From Crocodylus rhombifer (Eukaryota > Chordata > Crocodylia > Crocodylidae): DNA of 64,000 bases. The position numbers and the translations under genes are program-made. The DNA lies in the NCBI GenBank assembly GCA_038503035.1, contig JAVSML010024717.1:1-64000 (forward strand). The letters run 5' to 3'. Below the pieces are notes generated by a model. That model saw only the letters and a program-made list of their open reading frames with translations. It was not told the DNA's origin and made no database searches. The stretch's first letter is position 1, and every line of letters begins with the position of its first letter. Shown piece by piece: positions 1 to 9,753 of this stretch.

Positions 1-45
1 CTTCCGACCCTAGCATCTATGAATCTATGAATCTATGAATCTATA
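1..45 (+). mobile_element. CR1 LINE, extreme 3' tail cut by window edge
   Basis: The first bases read as the typical end of a sense-strand CR1 element: a 'cttccgaccctagc' block followed by repeats of the 8-mer ATCTATGA, the short tandem tail with which CR1 elements end. The rest of the element lies outside the window. Confidence 0.75.
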
Positions 46-1564
46 TGTTTCTGTAGTTGCCATCCCCATTATGATAGTTCCCTGTGCTTGTGTGTACTGT
101 CTGCTGTTGTCGAGTGCCAAAATTGTCTTGTAAAAGTGGTAGAAATGGGTCTGGGAGTCAGTATAGTCAAGGTCTTGGAACGTATCCCTATTTGTTACAT
201 TGTAAAGTGGGATCCCTTTATGTGAATTCAAGCTATGGCGGTTTTCCAGGAAGGCACGTACAGCATAAAGTGGTGGAAACCTGTATTTGGCAATACCTAG
301 ACTTTTCACTTCAGTATTTTTACTCTAAATACAATCATTAACATTCCTAAAGTTTGCTAATACAACACAAACAGTTTCATTTTGGGTGGGGCTGTTGTAT
401 GATGCTCAGAAGAGTAGTATTGGATAACTTATTTCCATTTACTCATATGCTTTATATTTTCCAGCCATACATTTGACATAATACACTACAGCTCTCCCCT
501 TAACTGAGCCAAGGAATCTCAGTGGATAATGGTCAGTCAGGAGGACTCAGAAACTGATGACCTAAAATAAAATGTGTCATTTGGCATCCAGTTATAAAAA
601 AAAAGCTTAAGTTCAAATTTTTTTCCAATATAACATTTTCCCTGATAAAATTACTGTTTCAACAACATTCCCTTTTCCTACTCTGGTAATTATTTTTTCC
701 CAAATCTAAATAATAATAATAATATAATATTTTGTCCAAGTATCATCTTTGATTCAAAGGTTCTTAGCCATCACTTTCCATCTTTTAATGGTCATCATCA
801 CTGAGCTGTGCCATTTCTTCTCGCTTTATAGATACCATTCTGCCTTGTAATGCTTCCATATTTCTGGCTCCTTCTCCTGCTTCCTGGCTTTCCTTCTATT
901 TTGCTTGATAGCACAAATGCTTATTTGACACTCATCAAAAACAGATTCACAAAAAAGATATGATTCTTGTATTCAGTATTTCAAGTAGCTGTGGTATTTC
1001 TAAGTCCATTATTCTCAACACTTCTCCATTTGTAGTTTTGGATATGTGGCTATTTTCCATATTCTTCTATAGCACAAACTCTAATGCTCAAAATCATCTC
1101 TGTTTGAAGTGTCAAGCTTTAAAACTATGCTGATCAACTGGACACAAATGTAAATCTCCATTTGAAAATTAAATGGTAACTTTTACGATAGCAGTGTTTT
1201 GGAAGCTGTGGAATGCAATTTTTCAATGAACTGTCCATTTATTTTTTCATTTTCTGTCTGTTGTTATCAATTTGATGTTGATTTTGAGAAGGTTTTTGGT
1301 AATATCCAACATGATAAAGTAAGAGTTTTTTTGAAAAATGTAATGTTGGCTCACAAGATCTCCAGCTGATAAAAACAACACATTGAAGAAAGAAACAATG
1401 TAAATAAACCATGAAACATCTAAGTGTTGCAATATGAACAAGGGTGTATGCTAACAATGTATTCTATTTCCCCAATTATTCAATCCATAGAAGTTTTAGA
1501 CTATTTCAAAAATGCATATAATCTAGTTGAGTTAAAGTATGGTGAAGTAATAGTGTTAACTAGC
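46..1564. other. AT-rich non-coding stretch
   Basis: No gene or transposon recognised. The stretch is AT-rich with scattered short frames and one short TAA microsatellite at 710-727. Short frames on both strands have no recognisable domain and no codon bias. Confidence 0.6.
710..727. repeat. (TAA)n microsatellite
   Basis: Six or so tandem TAA/AAT units in an AT-rich setting. Confidence 0.8.
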
Positions 1565-1584
1565 ACTCCACCCATGACTGGACC

Positions 1585-2231
1585 ATGGGTATAGAGGGCT
1601 ATACCCTGTACAGGAGGGATCGTGTTGACAAAAGGGGCGGGGGTGTAGCTCTCCATGTCAAGGAAAGCTACATGTCCCTGCAAACTGATGTTGGCAACCG
1701 GCATGGACAGCTAGAGACCCTCTGGGTAAAAATTCGTGGGGAATACGGCACAGGGGACACAACGGTGGGAGTCTACTACAGACCTCCCACTCAAAGTCCT
1801 GAGCTTGACCAGGAGTTCACCCGGGAACTGACTGAGGCCGCTTCCTCCAGGACCTTGGTTGTCATGGGTGACTTCAATTACCCGGACATCTCGTGGGAAG
1901 ATCACTCAGCTAAATCCGAGCGGTTGCAAAGCTTTCTCTCGTGCGTGGATGACCTCTACCTGACTCAAGAAGTCTATGGGCCAATGAGAGGCAAAGCGCT
2001 GCTCGACCTGGTACTGGCTATGAGGGACGACCTAATCAGCGACCTAGTGATCGATGGGAAGCTGGGTGACAGCGACCACGAGCTGATCACCTTCACCATC
2101 CGCCATAAAGCTGGCAAGTCAGTCAGCAACACAGAAGTCCTTGACTTCAGAAAAGCCGACTTTGACAAGCTCAAGAGGCTTGTTGGTCAGGCCCTTAGGG
2201 ACCATGAACCCAGGGTGATGGGAGATGGGAG
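1585..2231 (+). pseudogene. CR1 ORF2 endonuclease part, truncated and frameshifted
   Basis: The frame encodes the C-terminal two-thirds of the CR1 endonuclease (exonuclease-endonuclease-phosphatase fold). Visible landmarks are EGYTLYRRDR and RGGGVALHVKE at the start, GDFNYPDISW (residues 95-104 counted from the methionine at 1585) and the catalytic SDHELI block (residues 163-168), where the aspartate-histidine pair belongs to the active site. The N-terminal part with the metal-binding glutamate of the TETWW-type motif is missing because of 5' truncation. Near 2219-2232 the reading moves from frame 1 to frame 2 (a +1 or -2 change), so downstream residues of this frame are out of register. The methionine at 1585 is not a native start. 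Confidence 0.9.
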
Positions 2232-4225
2232 TTCAAGAAGAGTGGTTGCTTCTCAAGGAAGCGATCCTCAATGCACAAGCCAAATCTATTCCAACACGGA
2301 GGAAAGGCAGCAAGAAGGCACAGCAGCCCTCCTGGCTCTCTAGGGACCTAGCGGACATCCTGCAGCTAAAAAGGAAAGCCTACAAAGGATGGAGGACAGG
2401 ATTCACCTCCAAGGAGGATTATTCTGTGCTGGTCCGGTCCTGCAGGGAGCAAACCAGGAAAGCCAAGGCTGCAACTGAACTCCAACTAGCTTCAAGCATC
2501 AAGGACAACAAAAAGTCCTTTTTCAGATATGTGGAGAGCCTCAGGAAAAGCAAGGGCAATGTTGGACCCCTGCTAAACCAGATGGGGCAACTGACAACTG
2601 ACGCCCAGGAAAAAGCCAACCTATTAAATAGGTACTTTGCGTCAGTCTTTCATCAGTCCCATGGGACGCCCATACCTGCTATGGGAAAGGGAGATCCAGG
2701 TAATGGGGATCCCCTACCCTCCATAAATGCTGACCTTGTGAAGGAACACCTTGAGAAGCTGGATACCTTCAAGTCAGCCGGCCCTGACAATCTGCACCCC
2801 AGGGTACTCAAGGAGCTGGTGAGCGTCATAGCCCAGCCCCTGGCACAGATCTTTGAAAACTCCTGGTGCTCTGGTGTAGTGCCCGAGGACTGGAAGAAGG
2901 CCAATGTGGTGCCGATCTTCAAGAAAGGGAGAAGAGTGGATCCGGCTAATTACAGGCCCATTAGCCTGACTTCTATCCTGGGGAAGATCTTAGAAAAGTT
3001 AATTAAGGAGGCCATCCTTGATGGACTGGCCCAGGCTAACATCCTAAGGGATAGCCAGCACGGGTTTGTTGTGGGTAGCTCTTGTTTGACCAATCTCGTT
3101 TCCTTCTATGACCAGGTGACCTATCACCTGGATGAGGGAGATGAGATTGATGTCATATATCTTGACTTCAAAAAAGCTTTTGATCTGGTATCCCATGATC
3201 ACCTCTTGGCCAAACTGCCCAGTTGTGGCCTTGGCTCCACCACGATCCGCTGGCTGGGAAATTGGCTCCGTGGTCGGACCCAGAGGGTTGTAATTGATGT
3301 CAGTCACTCATTGTGGTGCCCTGTAATCAGTGGGGTCCCTCAAGGCTCTGTCCTGGGACCCATACTGTTCAACATCTTCATTAATGATGTGGACATTGGA
3401 GTCAGGAGTGGACTGGCCAAGTTCGCTGATGACACCAAACTTTGGGGCAAAGCATCCATGCCAGAAGATAGGCGGGTGATCCAGGCTGACCTGGACAAGC
3501 TCAGCAAATGGGCAGACGAGAACCTCATGGTGTTTAACACCGAAAAATGCAAGGTTCTCCACCTTCGGAGGAAAAGCCTGCAGTATCCTTATAGGCTCGG
3601 CAGTGCTACGTTGGATAGCACTACAGGAGAAAGAGACTTGGGGGTGATCATTGACCACAAGATGAACATGAGCCTGCAATGCGATGCTGCGGCTAATAAA
3701 GCGACCAAAACGCTGGCTTGCATCCATAGATGCTTCTCGAGCAAATCCCGAGACGTCATTCTCCCCTTGTACTCGGCCTTGGTGGGGCCGCAGCTGGAGT
3801 ACTGCATCCAGTTTTGGGCTCCACAATTCAAAAAGGATGTGGAGAAGCTTGAGAGAGTCCAGAGGAGAGCCACGCGCATGATCAGAGGTCAGAAAAACAG
3901 ATCTTATGATGATAGGCTGAGTGACATGGGACTCTTTAGCCTGGAAAAGCGCAGGCTCAGGGGTGATCTGATGGCCACCTATAAGTTTATCAGGAGTGAC
4001 CACCAGGATCTGGGGGAACGTCTGTTCACCAGAGCGCCCCAAGGGATGACTAGGTCGAATGGTCACAAACTCCTGCAAGACCGTTTCAGGCTGGACATAA
4101 GGAAGAATTTCTTTACTGTCCGAGCCCCCAAGGTCTGGAACAGTCTGCCAGTGGAGGTGGTTCAAGCACCTACATTGAACACCTTCAAGAGTAGATTGGA
4201 TGCTTATCTTGCTGGGATCCTATGA
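2225..4225 (+). CDS. CR1 ORF2 reverse transcriptase part, open 666 codons
   Basis: An uninterrupted frame covers the linker, the reverse transcriptase and the C-terminal region of CR1 ORF2. Motifs in order: GPDNLHPRVLKEL, the fingers block YRPISLTSILGK, the first catalytic aspartate in YLDFKKAFD (Asp314), the primer-grip region SGVPQGSVLGPILFN, the catalytic FADDTK box (Asp402, Asp403), and the C-terminal LEYCIQFWAPQ and [13 protein letters not shown] blocks typical of CR1. All three catalytic aspartates are intact. The ATG at 2225 is only the first methionine after a frameshift that separates this part from the endonuclease; it is not a native start. The enzyme normally acts at chromosomal target sites on element RNA and can in principle act on SINEs that share the CR1 tail. 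With no promoter, no 5' UTR and no joined endonuclease, this copy is probably inert. Confidence 0.93.
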   Translation: MGVQEEWLLLKEAILNAQAKSIPTRRKGSKKAQQPSWLSRDLADILQLKRKAYKGWRTGFTSKEDYSVLVRSCREQTRKAKAATELQLASSIKDNKKSFFRYVESLRKSKGNVGPLLNQMGQLTTDAQEKANLLNRYFASVFHQSHGTPIPAMGKGDPGNGDPLPSINADLVKEHLEKLDTFKSAGPDNLHPRVLKELVSVIAQPLAQIFENSWCSGVVPEDWKKANVVPIFKKGRRVDPANYRPISLTSILGKILEKLIKEAILDGLAQANILRDSQHGFVVGSSCLTNLVSFYDQVTYHLDEGDEIDVIYLDFKKAFDLVSHDHLLAKLPSCGLGSTTIRWLGNWLRGRTQRVVIDVSHSLWCPVISGVPQGSVLGPILFNIFINDVDIGVRSGLAKFADDTKLWGKASMPEDRRVIQADLDKLSKWADENLMVFNTEKCKVLHLRRKSLQYPYRLGSATLDSTTGERDLGVIIDHKMNMSLQCDAAANKATKTLACIHRCFSSKSRDVILPLYSALVGPQLEYCIQFWAPQFKKDVEKLERVQRRATRMIRGQKNRSYDDRLSDMGLFSLEKRRLRGDLMATYKFIRSDHQDLGERLFTRAPQGMTRSNGHKLLQDRFRLDIRKNFFTVRAPKVWNSLPVEVVQAPTLNTFKSRLDAYLAGIL

Positions 4226-4444
4226 CCCCAGCTGACTTCCTGCCCTTTGGGCAGGGGGCTGGACTCGATGATCTCTCAACGTCCCTTCCAGCCCTGATGT
4301 CTGTGAAATCTATGAAAAAACTTCAGAATATGCTTAATTCCTTTAACAAAAGGCAAGAACTATGGAATGCTGGAAAATATTTAGAAAGTTAAGAAAATCA
4401 GCTCAGTAAAGTAACATCTATATTGACAGGACTGTCACTTGCAA

Positions 4445-4688
4445 CTTAAGGGGAGTGATTCTTCCTGTCAATTCAGCAGTGGCGAGGCTCACTTACATCC
4501 AGTTTTGGGCACTTAACTTCAGAAGAGATGCGAACAATTTAGAAAGTCCTTTGAAGAGCACTGAAATGATTAGAGGTCTGGGGAAAAATGACTTGCAAGA
4601 AAATCCTAAAAGAATTGGGATTATTTAGTCCAGCTAAGAGAAGACTAAGAGGGAATTTGATAACAGTTTTCAAATATCTGAAGGGTGT
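4445..4688 (+). mobile_element. Old CR1 LINE relic, first half
   Basis: A degenerate CR1 C-terminal coding region is readable in pieces: IQFWALNFRRD, then a decayed MIRGL block and LFSPAKRRLRGNLITVFKYL (around 4618-4680), which matches the [14 protein letters not shown] block of younger CR1 copies. It stops abruptly at 4688 and resumes at 5438, so it was split by a later insertion. Confidence 0.85.
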
Positions 4689-5437
4689 TCCATGCAAAGA
4701 ACATGGGTGGATGCTGGGTTGCAACAACAGGGGTGTGCAGCCACACGTGCACTGCATGCACAGTGATCAGAGCTCATTCTACACATGGCACACAGCCAAA
4801 GGGGGTGTAGCTAAACCCCTTGCTGTAATCATGGATGACAGTAAGCTCTCAGAGGTCTTGGGTACATCAGCACAACTCCTGCTGGGAGCTCCACATGTGT
4901 TGGGAATTCTGCAAGCTCACTGGCTAGTCAGCATGGGTTTACCTGGAGTTCCTGCTTCCAGAAAACTCCGATGTCTTCCTCTTCCACTCCCCCTTCAAAA
5001 TCAGCAGCAGGAGAGAGGAGGGGAGGAGTACTCCACACCAAAGCTCAGCCTCTGCTTTCATACAGCTCAGAAGCTGGAACCAGAGCCAAAGCCAGAACTG
5101 GAGTTACTGTCAACACTGGATCCCAGGAGATGCTCTGGTGCTGCTACTTGTCCCATCCCATCCTCTTCCCTGCTGATGAGTTCTGGGGGGTGGGGAGTGA
5201 AGAGGGATGAGGGAGGAGAAGAGCAGCAATAGTGTTTGAAAGCAGGGACCCCATGCAGCACCACGCCAACCAGCCAGCATGCTGGTAGAGCTACCAGCAC
5301 AGGTGGGGTTCATAGCAGGAGCGGCACATAGATGCTAAAGAGCTTTGAAAGCTCACTGTGCATGTGGCACACAGCCAAAGCAGGCTGCAGCTATACCACT
5401 GAACCCCTTCTAGATCTGTCCCTGTGCAGGAGGGTGT
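4689..5437. mobile_element. 742-bp insertion with 7-bp target duplication in old CR1
   Basis: The sequence 'agggtgt' occurs at 4682-4688 and again at 5431-5437, exactly at the two break points of the CR1 relic, so this is an inserted element with its target duplication. The insert is richer in G and C than its surroundings. It holds an internal near-direct repeat (the block 'catggcacacagccaaag' around 4783 and a variant around 5363) and an inverted match (GCATGCACAGTG at 4754-4765 against CACTGTGCATG at 5354-5364). A 7-8 bp duplication suits a hAT-type transposon or a retroelement, but clear hAT ends are not visible. No coding domain is seen; frames inside it look fortuitous. The family is not recognised. 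Confidence 0.6.
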
Positions 5438-5695
5438 GGTAGAAAAGGAATAATGCTGTCAAAATGCAGCAAGGGAAATTTAGGTTGAATATTTTGAAGA
5501 GTTTTCTAACAACAAGAGTAGTTAAGTATCGGAAGAGGGTACCCAGACAAGCTGAAGAAACTCTGCTCTTAGAAATATTTAAGATTTGGTTTAGACACAG
5601 TTCAGACAGGGATGATCCTGCCTTGAGCAGGAGGTTGACCTAGATAACCTCCTGAGGTCCCCTACAGTCCTACTTCCCTGTAATTATATGATTCA
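5438..5695 (+). mobile_element. Old CR1 LINE relic, second half and 3' end
   Basis: The interrupted CR1 continues: 'caagggaaatttaggttgaa' (the GKFRL block), then a CR1 3' UTR with 'gatcctgccttgagcagg', 'cctcctgaggtcccctac' and an ATTATATGATT-type tail. Divergence is much greater than in the copy at 1565-4319. Confidence 0.8.
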
Positions 5696-7740
5696 AATTG
5701 TACCTCAGTGGCCAAGTGGTGGACCAATAAATAAATAATAATATGTAACAAAGAAATCTGTATAAAATAAAATGTTGCAAACCTATAATACTGTTAATAT
5801 CTCACACCAAGCCTAATATGAAATGGGTAAGTCAATATTCTAAACTTTGACAAGCCACTTTTTTACAAGTCTTGCTGGCAGAGTAAACACCAAACTTCTC
5901 TTCCCCTATAAAACAGAAAATATAACAGCTAAAAAGACATGTACAACCACTGAGTCACAGAATATGTAACAGATGAGTGGATTTTCAAATCAAGTCCTTA
6001 CAAGAGATTAAATAGAACAGAGTAAGATCATACAGCCTGGCAGGGGTGCCCTTTCTCTCTTTTTTATTAAGTCTCTCAATGGAACAATTGGTAATGTCAA
6101 TAAGTAATAACCTGCAGATTTATAGAACTTGAGGGGGGAAGGAACTAACTGCAGAGCAGAGTGTTGGTACAGGATGTAGAATATTTTTGAGCAAATACCT
6201 CTTTTGTTTTAAAGATAAAGGATTCTTATGCAATGTTCTAGTTGTCTTGGGGAAGAAAATTCAAAGATAGAAATTAAAGCCCTTTTCATTTCATATCAAT
6301 GGACCCTGAACATTTAGGGAAACAAATATTATTGTTCATAATGCTAATAACATTTATCAATCTACCTTGACCCTAGGTTTCAATGAAATAGTATAAACCT
6401 TTGTGAAAAGCAGCAGTATGTTACTAAATTGGGTTAGAACTATTAACCTAATAAAAGCGGTAGAGTTGGCTATGTTTCTATATTTTTGGCAGTGTTATTC
6501 AAAAGTGTCCCACTTTTATTTTTTTAATTTAAAGGAGCTGGCTAAGATAATTATTAAACATTTGGAAAGAGTGATGCCCTAGAGTGATCTGGAGTATTTT
6601 AATTACATGTAAAGAGAAAAGGAGCTTTCATATTTATAGGCATTACTATAAATACCCATTCACCTACAGATATGATTTTATACAATTATTGTTAGCTAAA
6701 GGCAATAACCATATTTTTCCAGTTATTTAAGTGAATTATGTCTGTCACAGCTGAGCATCCCATTGAAATCCTAAGTCATAGAGTTCCCTTTTAAAAACAC
6801 TTTCAGCATCATTTTTGCACCTGCAGAGACTACCATTTGCAGCAGTTCGCAAGATCTCCTACCAAGACTGAATTAGCTATATTTAAAATTGATTCTTGCA
6901 GAGGCCTCATATCAAGAGGTTATGAATGCATTACAGATGCTTTTATAGGGGAGCAGGGGTTCATCTTTAATCTTTAACAGAAAGATTTGGGCAGGAAAAG
7001 GAAAGAATACAATACTTGTGCATCAAACTCTGCAGTCTCTTCACTAAAAGACACAAAAATAAGAGCATTTTGAACTATTGTATGCTGTGAAAACCTCTGT
7101 TTCTCCAGAGTCCTGTTATATCTAATATCTAATTTCCCTCTCTATCTGTATATCTGTCTAAACTCTCTAGCTGTAGCTTGCCAATTACAATACAATCTAT
7201 AGCTCTATATTAGGAAGCTACCTATGCTATGTGAGAAAACTGGGGGAATGAGAAAGGGGTGCCTCATTGATACTGAAGAGAAGAAAAATCTGTGGACTAT
7301 ATTCTGAAGCTTTCAGGAATGTTAGTCAAATTATGGACTGAATAAAATCTGAAATTCTTATGAAGATTAACAGTGGAAGAAGAGTACAGGGGTCCTGGCT
7401 AAAAGCCAAGTAAAATTGCCAGTACCATACTTTCATTAGGAAGAATTAAGGAGGAGGTGGTCCCCTGGTTGTGCTCACTTCACTACTATTCAGCTGGTTT
7501 CCTAAGAAAGAGTAACCTGAATTCCATATTAGGCTAAAATCTGCTGCATTTTGTGCAGATTGTTACTGAGGGAAGCAAATTTAGGTAGATGCTTTTCTGT
7601 TAGTCCATCTACACAATGACCAAAAAGAACTGTGACCTGAAATACAGCATCCAGTTCCTTTTGGGATTTGGCAAAGGCAGTGTTGTTAGCTGCACCTCAT
7701 GGATCACTGCAGTAGCCCACTGAGAATTTGGTGGCTAAGC
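5696..7740. other. AT-rich non-coding stretch
   Basis: I see no gene, RNA gene or recognised transposon. There is a short AAT-rich run near 5724-5745; otherwise the sequence looks like ordinary AT-rich intergenic DNA. Confidence 0.55.
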
Positions 7741-9753
7741 GTGCTTGTACTACTGATGCCATTACCGTGTATACATGATGAAAATGTCACTTAGTGTGGC
7801 TTAATGGTGTCACACTGTGCACGTGCAAGAGTTTTGGGGGTTTTAAATGAGTTTGCATTGTTGCAAATTAAACTACATCCCAATGTAGTTTACTTTGCAA
7901 TGTTGCAAACTGCAATGATGCAACTGTCAGCTTGCCCCCCAGCCATAGGAGAGGTGGGCAGGCTCTGCTGAAGAATAAAAAAGGACCGGGCCCCTCATGG
8001 CTTCTGCATTCAGCAAGCTCCTGAGGCTGGCAGGATGGCTGGGACCATCTGGGAACAGGCTGGCTTGCCCCTGGGCCAGTACAGGAAGGGGGCAGGAGGG
8101 CAGCTGAGTTTGCTGGCATCCAGAGAAGGCAGCAGGGATGGTACCAGGGTGCTGGAAGCCTGGGCAGGTTCAGGGAAGTGTTGGATTGGATGCCTTCGAG
8201 CTGGGGTAGCACCTGGTCAGCTAGCAGCCTGCTTGGGTGGCCCCAAACCCTGTGCACCATCCCTGCTGCTTTCTCCGGCCACCAGCAAACACAGCCACCC
8301 TCCTGCTACCTTCCTGCACTGCCCCAGGGGCAAGCCAACCCATTCCCAGGCAACCTCAGGCATTCAGCCAGCCACAAGAGCTCACTGAAAGTAAAAGCAG
8401 TGAGAAGCCAGATCCCCTTTTTTTGCCGGCAGAGCCTACCCACCTTTCCCATGGCCAGGAAGTGAGCTGCCAAACTGAGTGGCCCCTGAGCTGCAGGGAG
8501 CCCCAGTCCTTCTCTCCATAGTGGCGGCACCCTCCAGGGCCACCCAGGTGGGCTGCTAGTGGGACAGGTGCTACCCCAGCTTGGAGGCAGCATGTGGCCT
8601 AATCTAACTGTTCCCCAAGCCCACACGAGTAGCAATGCCGGGCAGGCTTCCAGCCGGTAGGCTTGAGGAGCAGTTGGATTGGGCCAGGTGCTGTCTTCGA
8701 GCTGGGGCAACACCCAGCCCACTAGCAGCCTGCCCATGTGGCCCCTGAGGGGTGCTGACACCATGGAGGGAAGGACCATGGTCCCCCTGCAGTTTAGGGT
8801 CTACTCAGCCCACTGGCAGCTCACCACCCAGTCACAGGCAGGCTCCAGCTCCAAAAGAAAAAAAAGGGTTGCATTCTGTGGCCTCTAAATTGAAATGGTG
8901 GGTTTTTAATAGAAACCCATCATTTCAATTAGGAGCTTTATTTTTCTGTTACAGCAAGGGGCTTGATCCTTTCTTTCTTTCTAGAGGATCCTCCACAGCC
9001 CAGAGGTGAAGTGCCAGCAGGCTGAGTGGCCCTCTCAGGTGTGGGGGGTGCCAGTCCTTCCCTCCATGGTAGCAGAACCCTCCAGGGCTCCCTGGCTGAG
9101 CTGCTAGTGGGACAGGGGCTGCTCCAGCTCAGAGACAGCACCCAGCCCCATCAAACTCTTCCCAACCATGAGCTGGGGCAGCACCCAACCTGCTAGCAGC
9201 CTGCTCAGGCAGACCCAGGGGTACTGCTGCCAAGGTGGGAAGGACCCAGGGCCCCCTGCAGCTCAGGGGCCACTCAGCCTGCCAGTAACTCACCCCCCAG
9301 CTGTGGGAGAGGTGGGTAGGCTCCACCAAAAAAAGAAGAAAACAAGGATGGGCCCCTCACTGCTTCTACCTTCCGCAGGCACTGGCTGAAGGCAGAAGCA
9401 GCAAGGGGCCTGATCCTTTTTTCTGCAGAGCGTACCAGCCTCTCCCATGGCCAGGGGGTGAGCTAACAGCTAAATCATTGCAAAAGCTAAATCAGTGTTG
9501 CAAACTAAACTGAATCAGGATGTAGTTTAGTTTGCAACAATGCAAACTCATTTAAAAACCCCACAACTCTTGCACGTGTACAGTGTGACACCATTAAGAC
9601 ACACAAAGTGAAATTTCCATCACGTGTACATGGTAATGGCATGACGTGTACAAGCACCCCAGAATTTTATTCTGTGCTCCAACATTTCAATTTAGGGGCA
9701 TATAATAAAACCCTGAGGACTAACCTCTCCCCCATCATGTGTACAAATGCCCT
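7741..9753. mobile_element. Composite inverted-repeat DNA element, family A copy 1
   Basis: The left end (7741-7915, starting GTGCTTGTAC) matches the reverse complement of 9483-9657 over about 170 bp, with the shared landmarks TTAATGGTGTCACACTGT and AAATGAGTTTGCATTGTTGC. These are long terminal inverted repeats. A further related terminus (CATCATGTGTACAAATGCCC) lies at 9732-9752, so two termini lie in series on the right. The GC-rich interior is built of inverted and direct duplications: 8030-8165 pairs inverted with 8250-8372, and blocks starting 'ggcagcaccc' or 'ggcaacaccc' recur near 8705, 9130 and 9176. No transposase frame is present, so it is non-autonomous. The family is not recognised; the superfamily is unknown. 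Many mid-length frames across it are chance products of GC-rich repeats. Confidence 0.7.
8888..8930. repeat. Hairpin inside family A element
   Basis: AATTGAAATGGTGGGTTT at 8888-8905 pairs with 8913-8930 at 17 of 18 positions over a 7-nt loop. The same AATTGAAATG word is sub-terminal at 9685 and 47079 in this family, so the hairpin may be the junction of two element ends. Confidence 0.75.

Larger units (their letters stand above)
1565..4319 (+). mobile_element. CR1 LINE, nearly complete ORF2 and 3' end
   Basis: This is a 5'-truncated CR1 non-LTR retrotransposon in sense orientation. It enters part-way through the apurinic-type endonuclease (residues HDW just before the methionine at 1585), continues through the reverse transcriptase, and ends with a short 3' UTR (4226-4319) holding the CR1-type 'cccttccagccctgatgtct' block and a CTATGAAA-type tail. 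CR1 proteins nick target DNA and copy their own RNA at the nick; this copy lacks the 5' UTR, ORF1 and the start of ORF2, so it cannot be autonomous. It has one clear frameshift and otherwise looks young. A second copy of the same subfamily lies antisense at 40329-41846. Confidence 0.95.

Noticed and set aside
3308..4165. A 285-codon minus-strand open frame
   Set aside because: It lies exactly antisense to the CR1 reverse transcriptase and arises from its codon bias; a similar antisense frame accompanies the copy at 40819-41337.
4588..5232. A 214-codon frame beginning in CR1-like sequence
   Set aside because: It fuses the end of an old CR1 with an unrelated insertion across the insertion junction, so it is not a gene.
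8035..9389. Many overlapping frames of 60-157 codons on both strands
   Set aside because: They are all in the inverted-repeat interior of a family A element; the same blocks are open in several frames and both strands because of GC content.
7723..9667. Apparent target duplication 'agaattt' flanking family A copy 1
   Set aside because: The second copy shows that 'gaataaaattc' beside the terminus is probably part of the element, so the match is not a target duplication.
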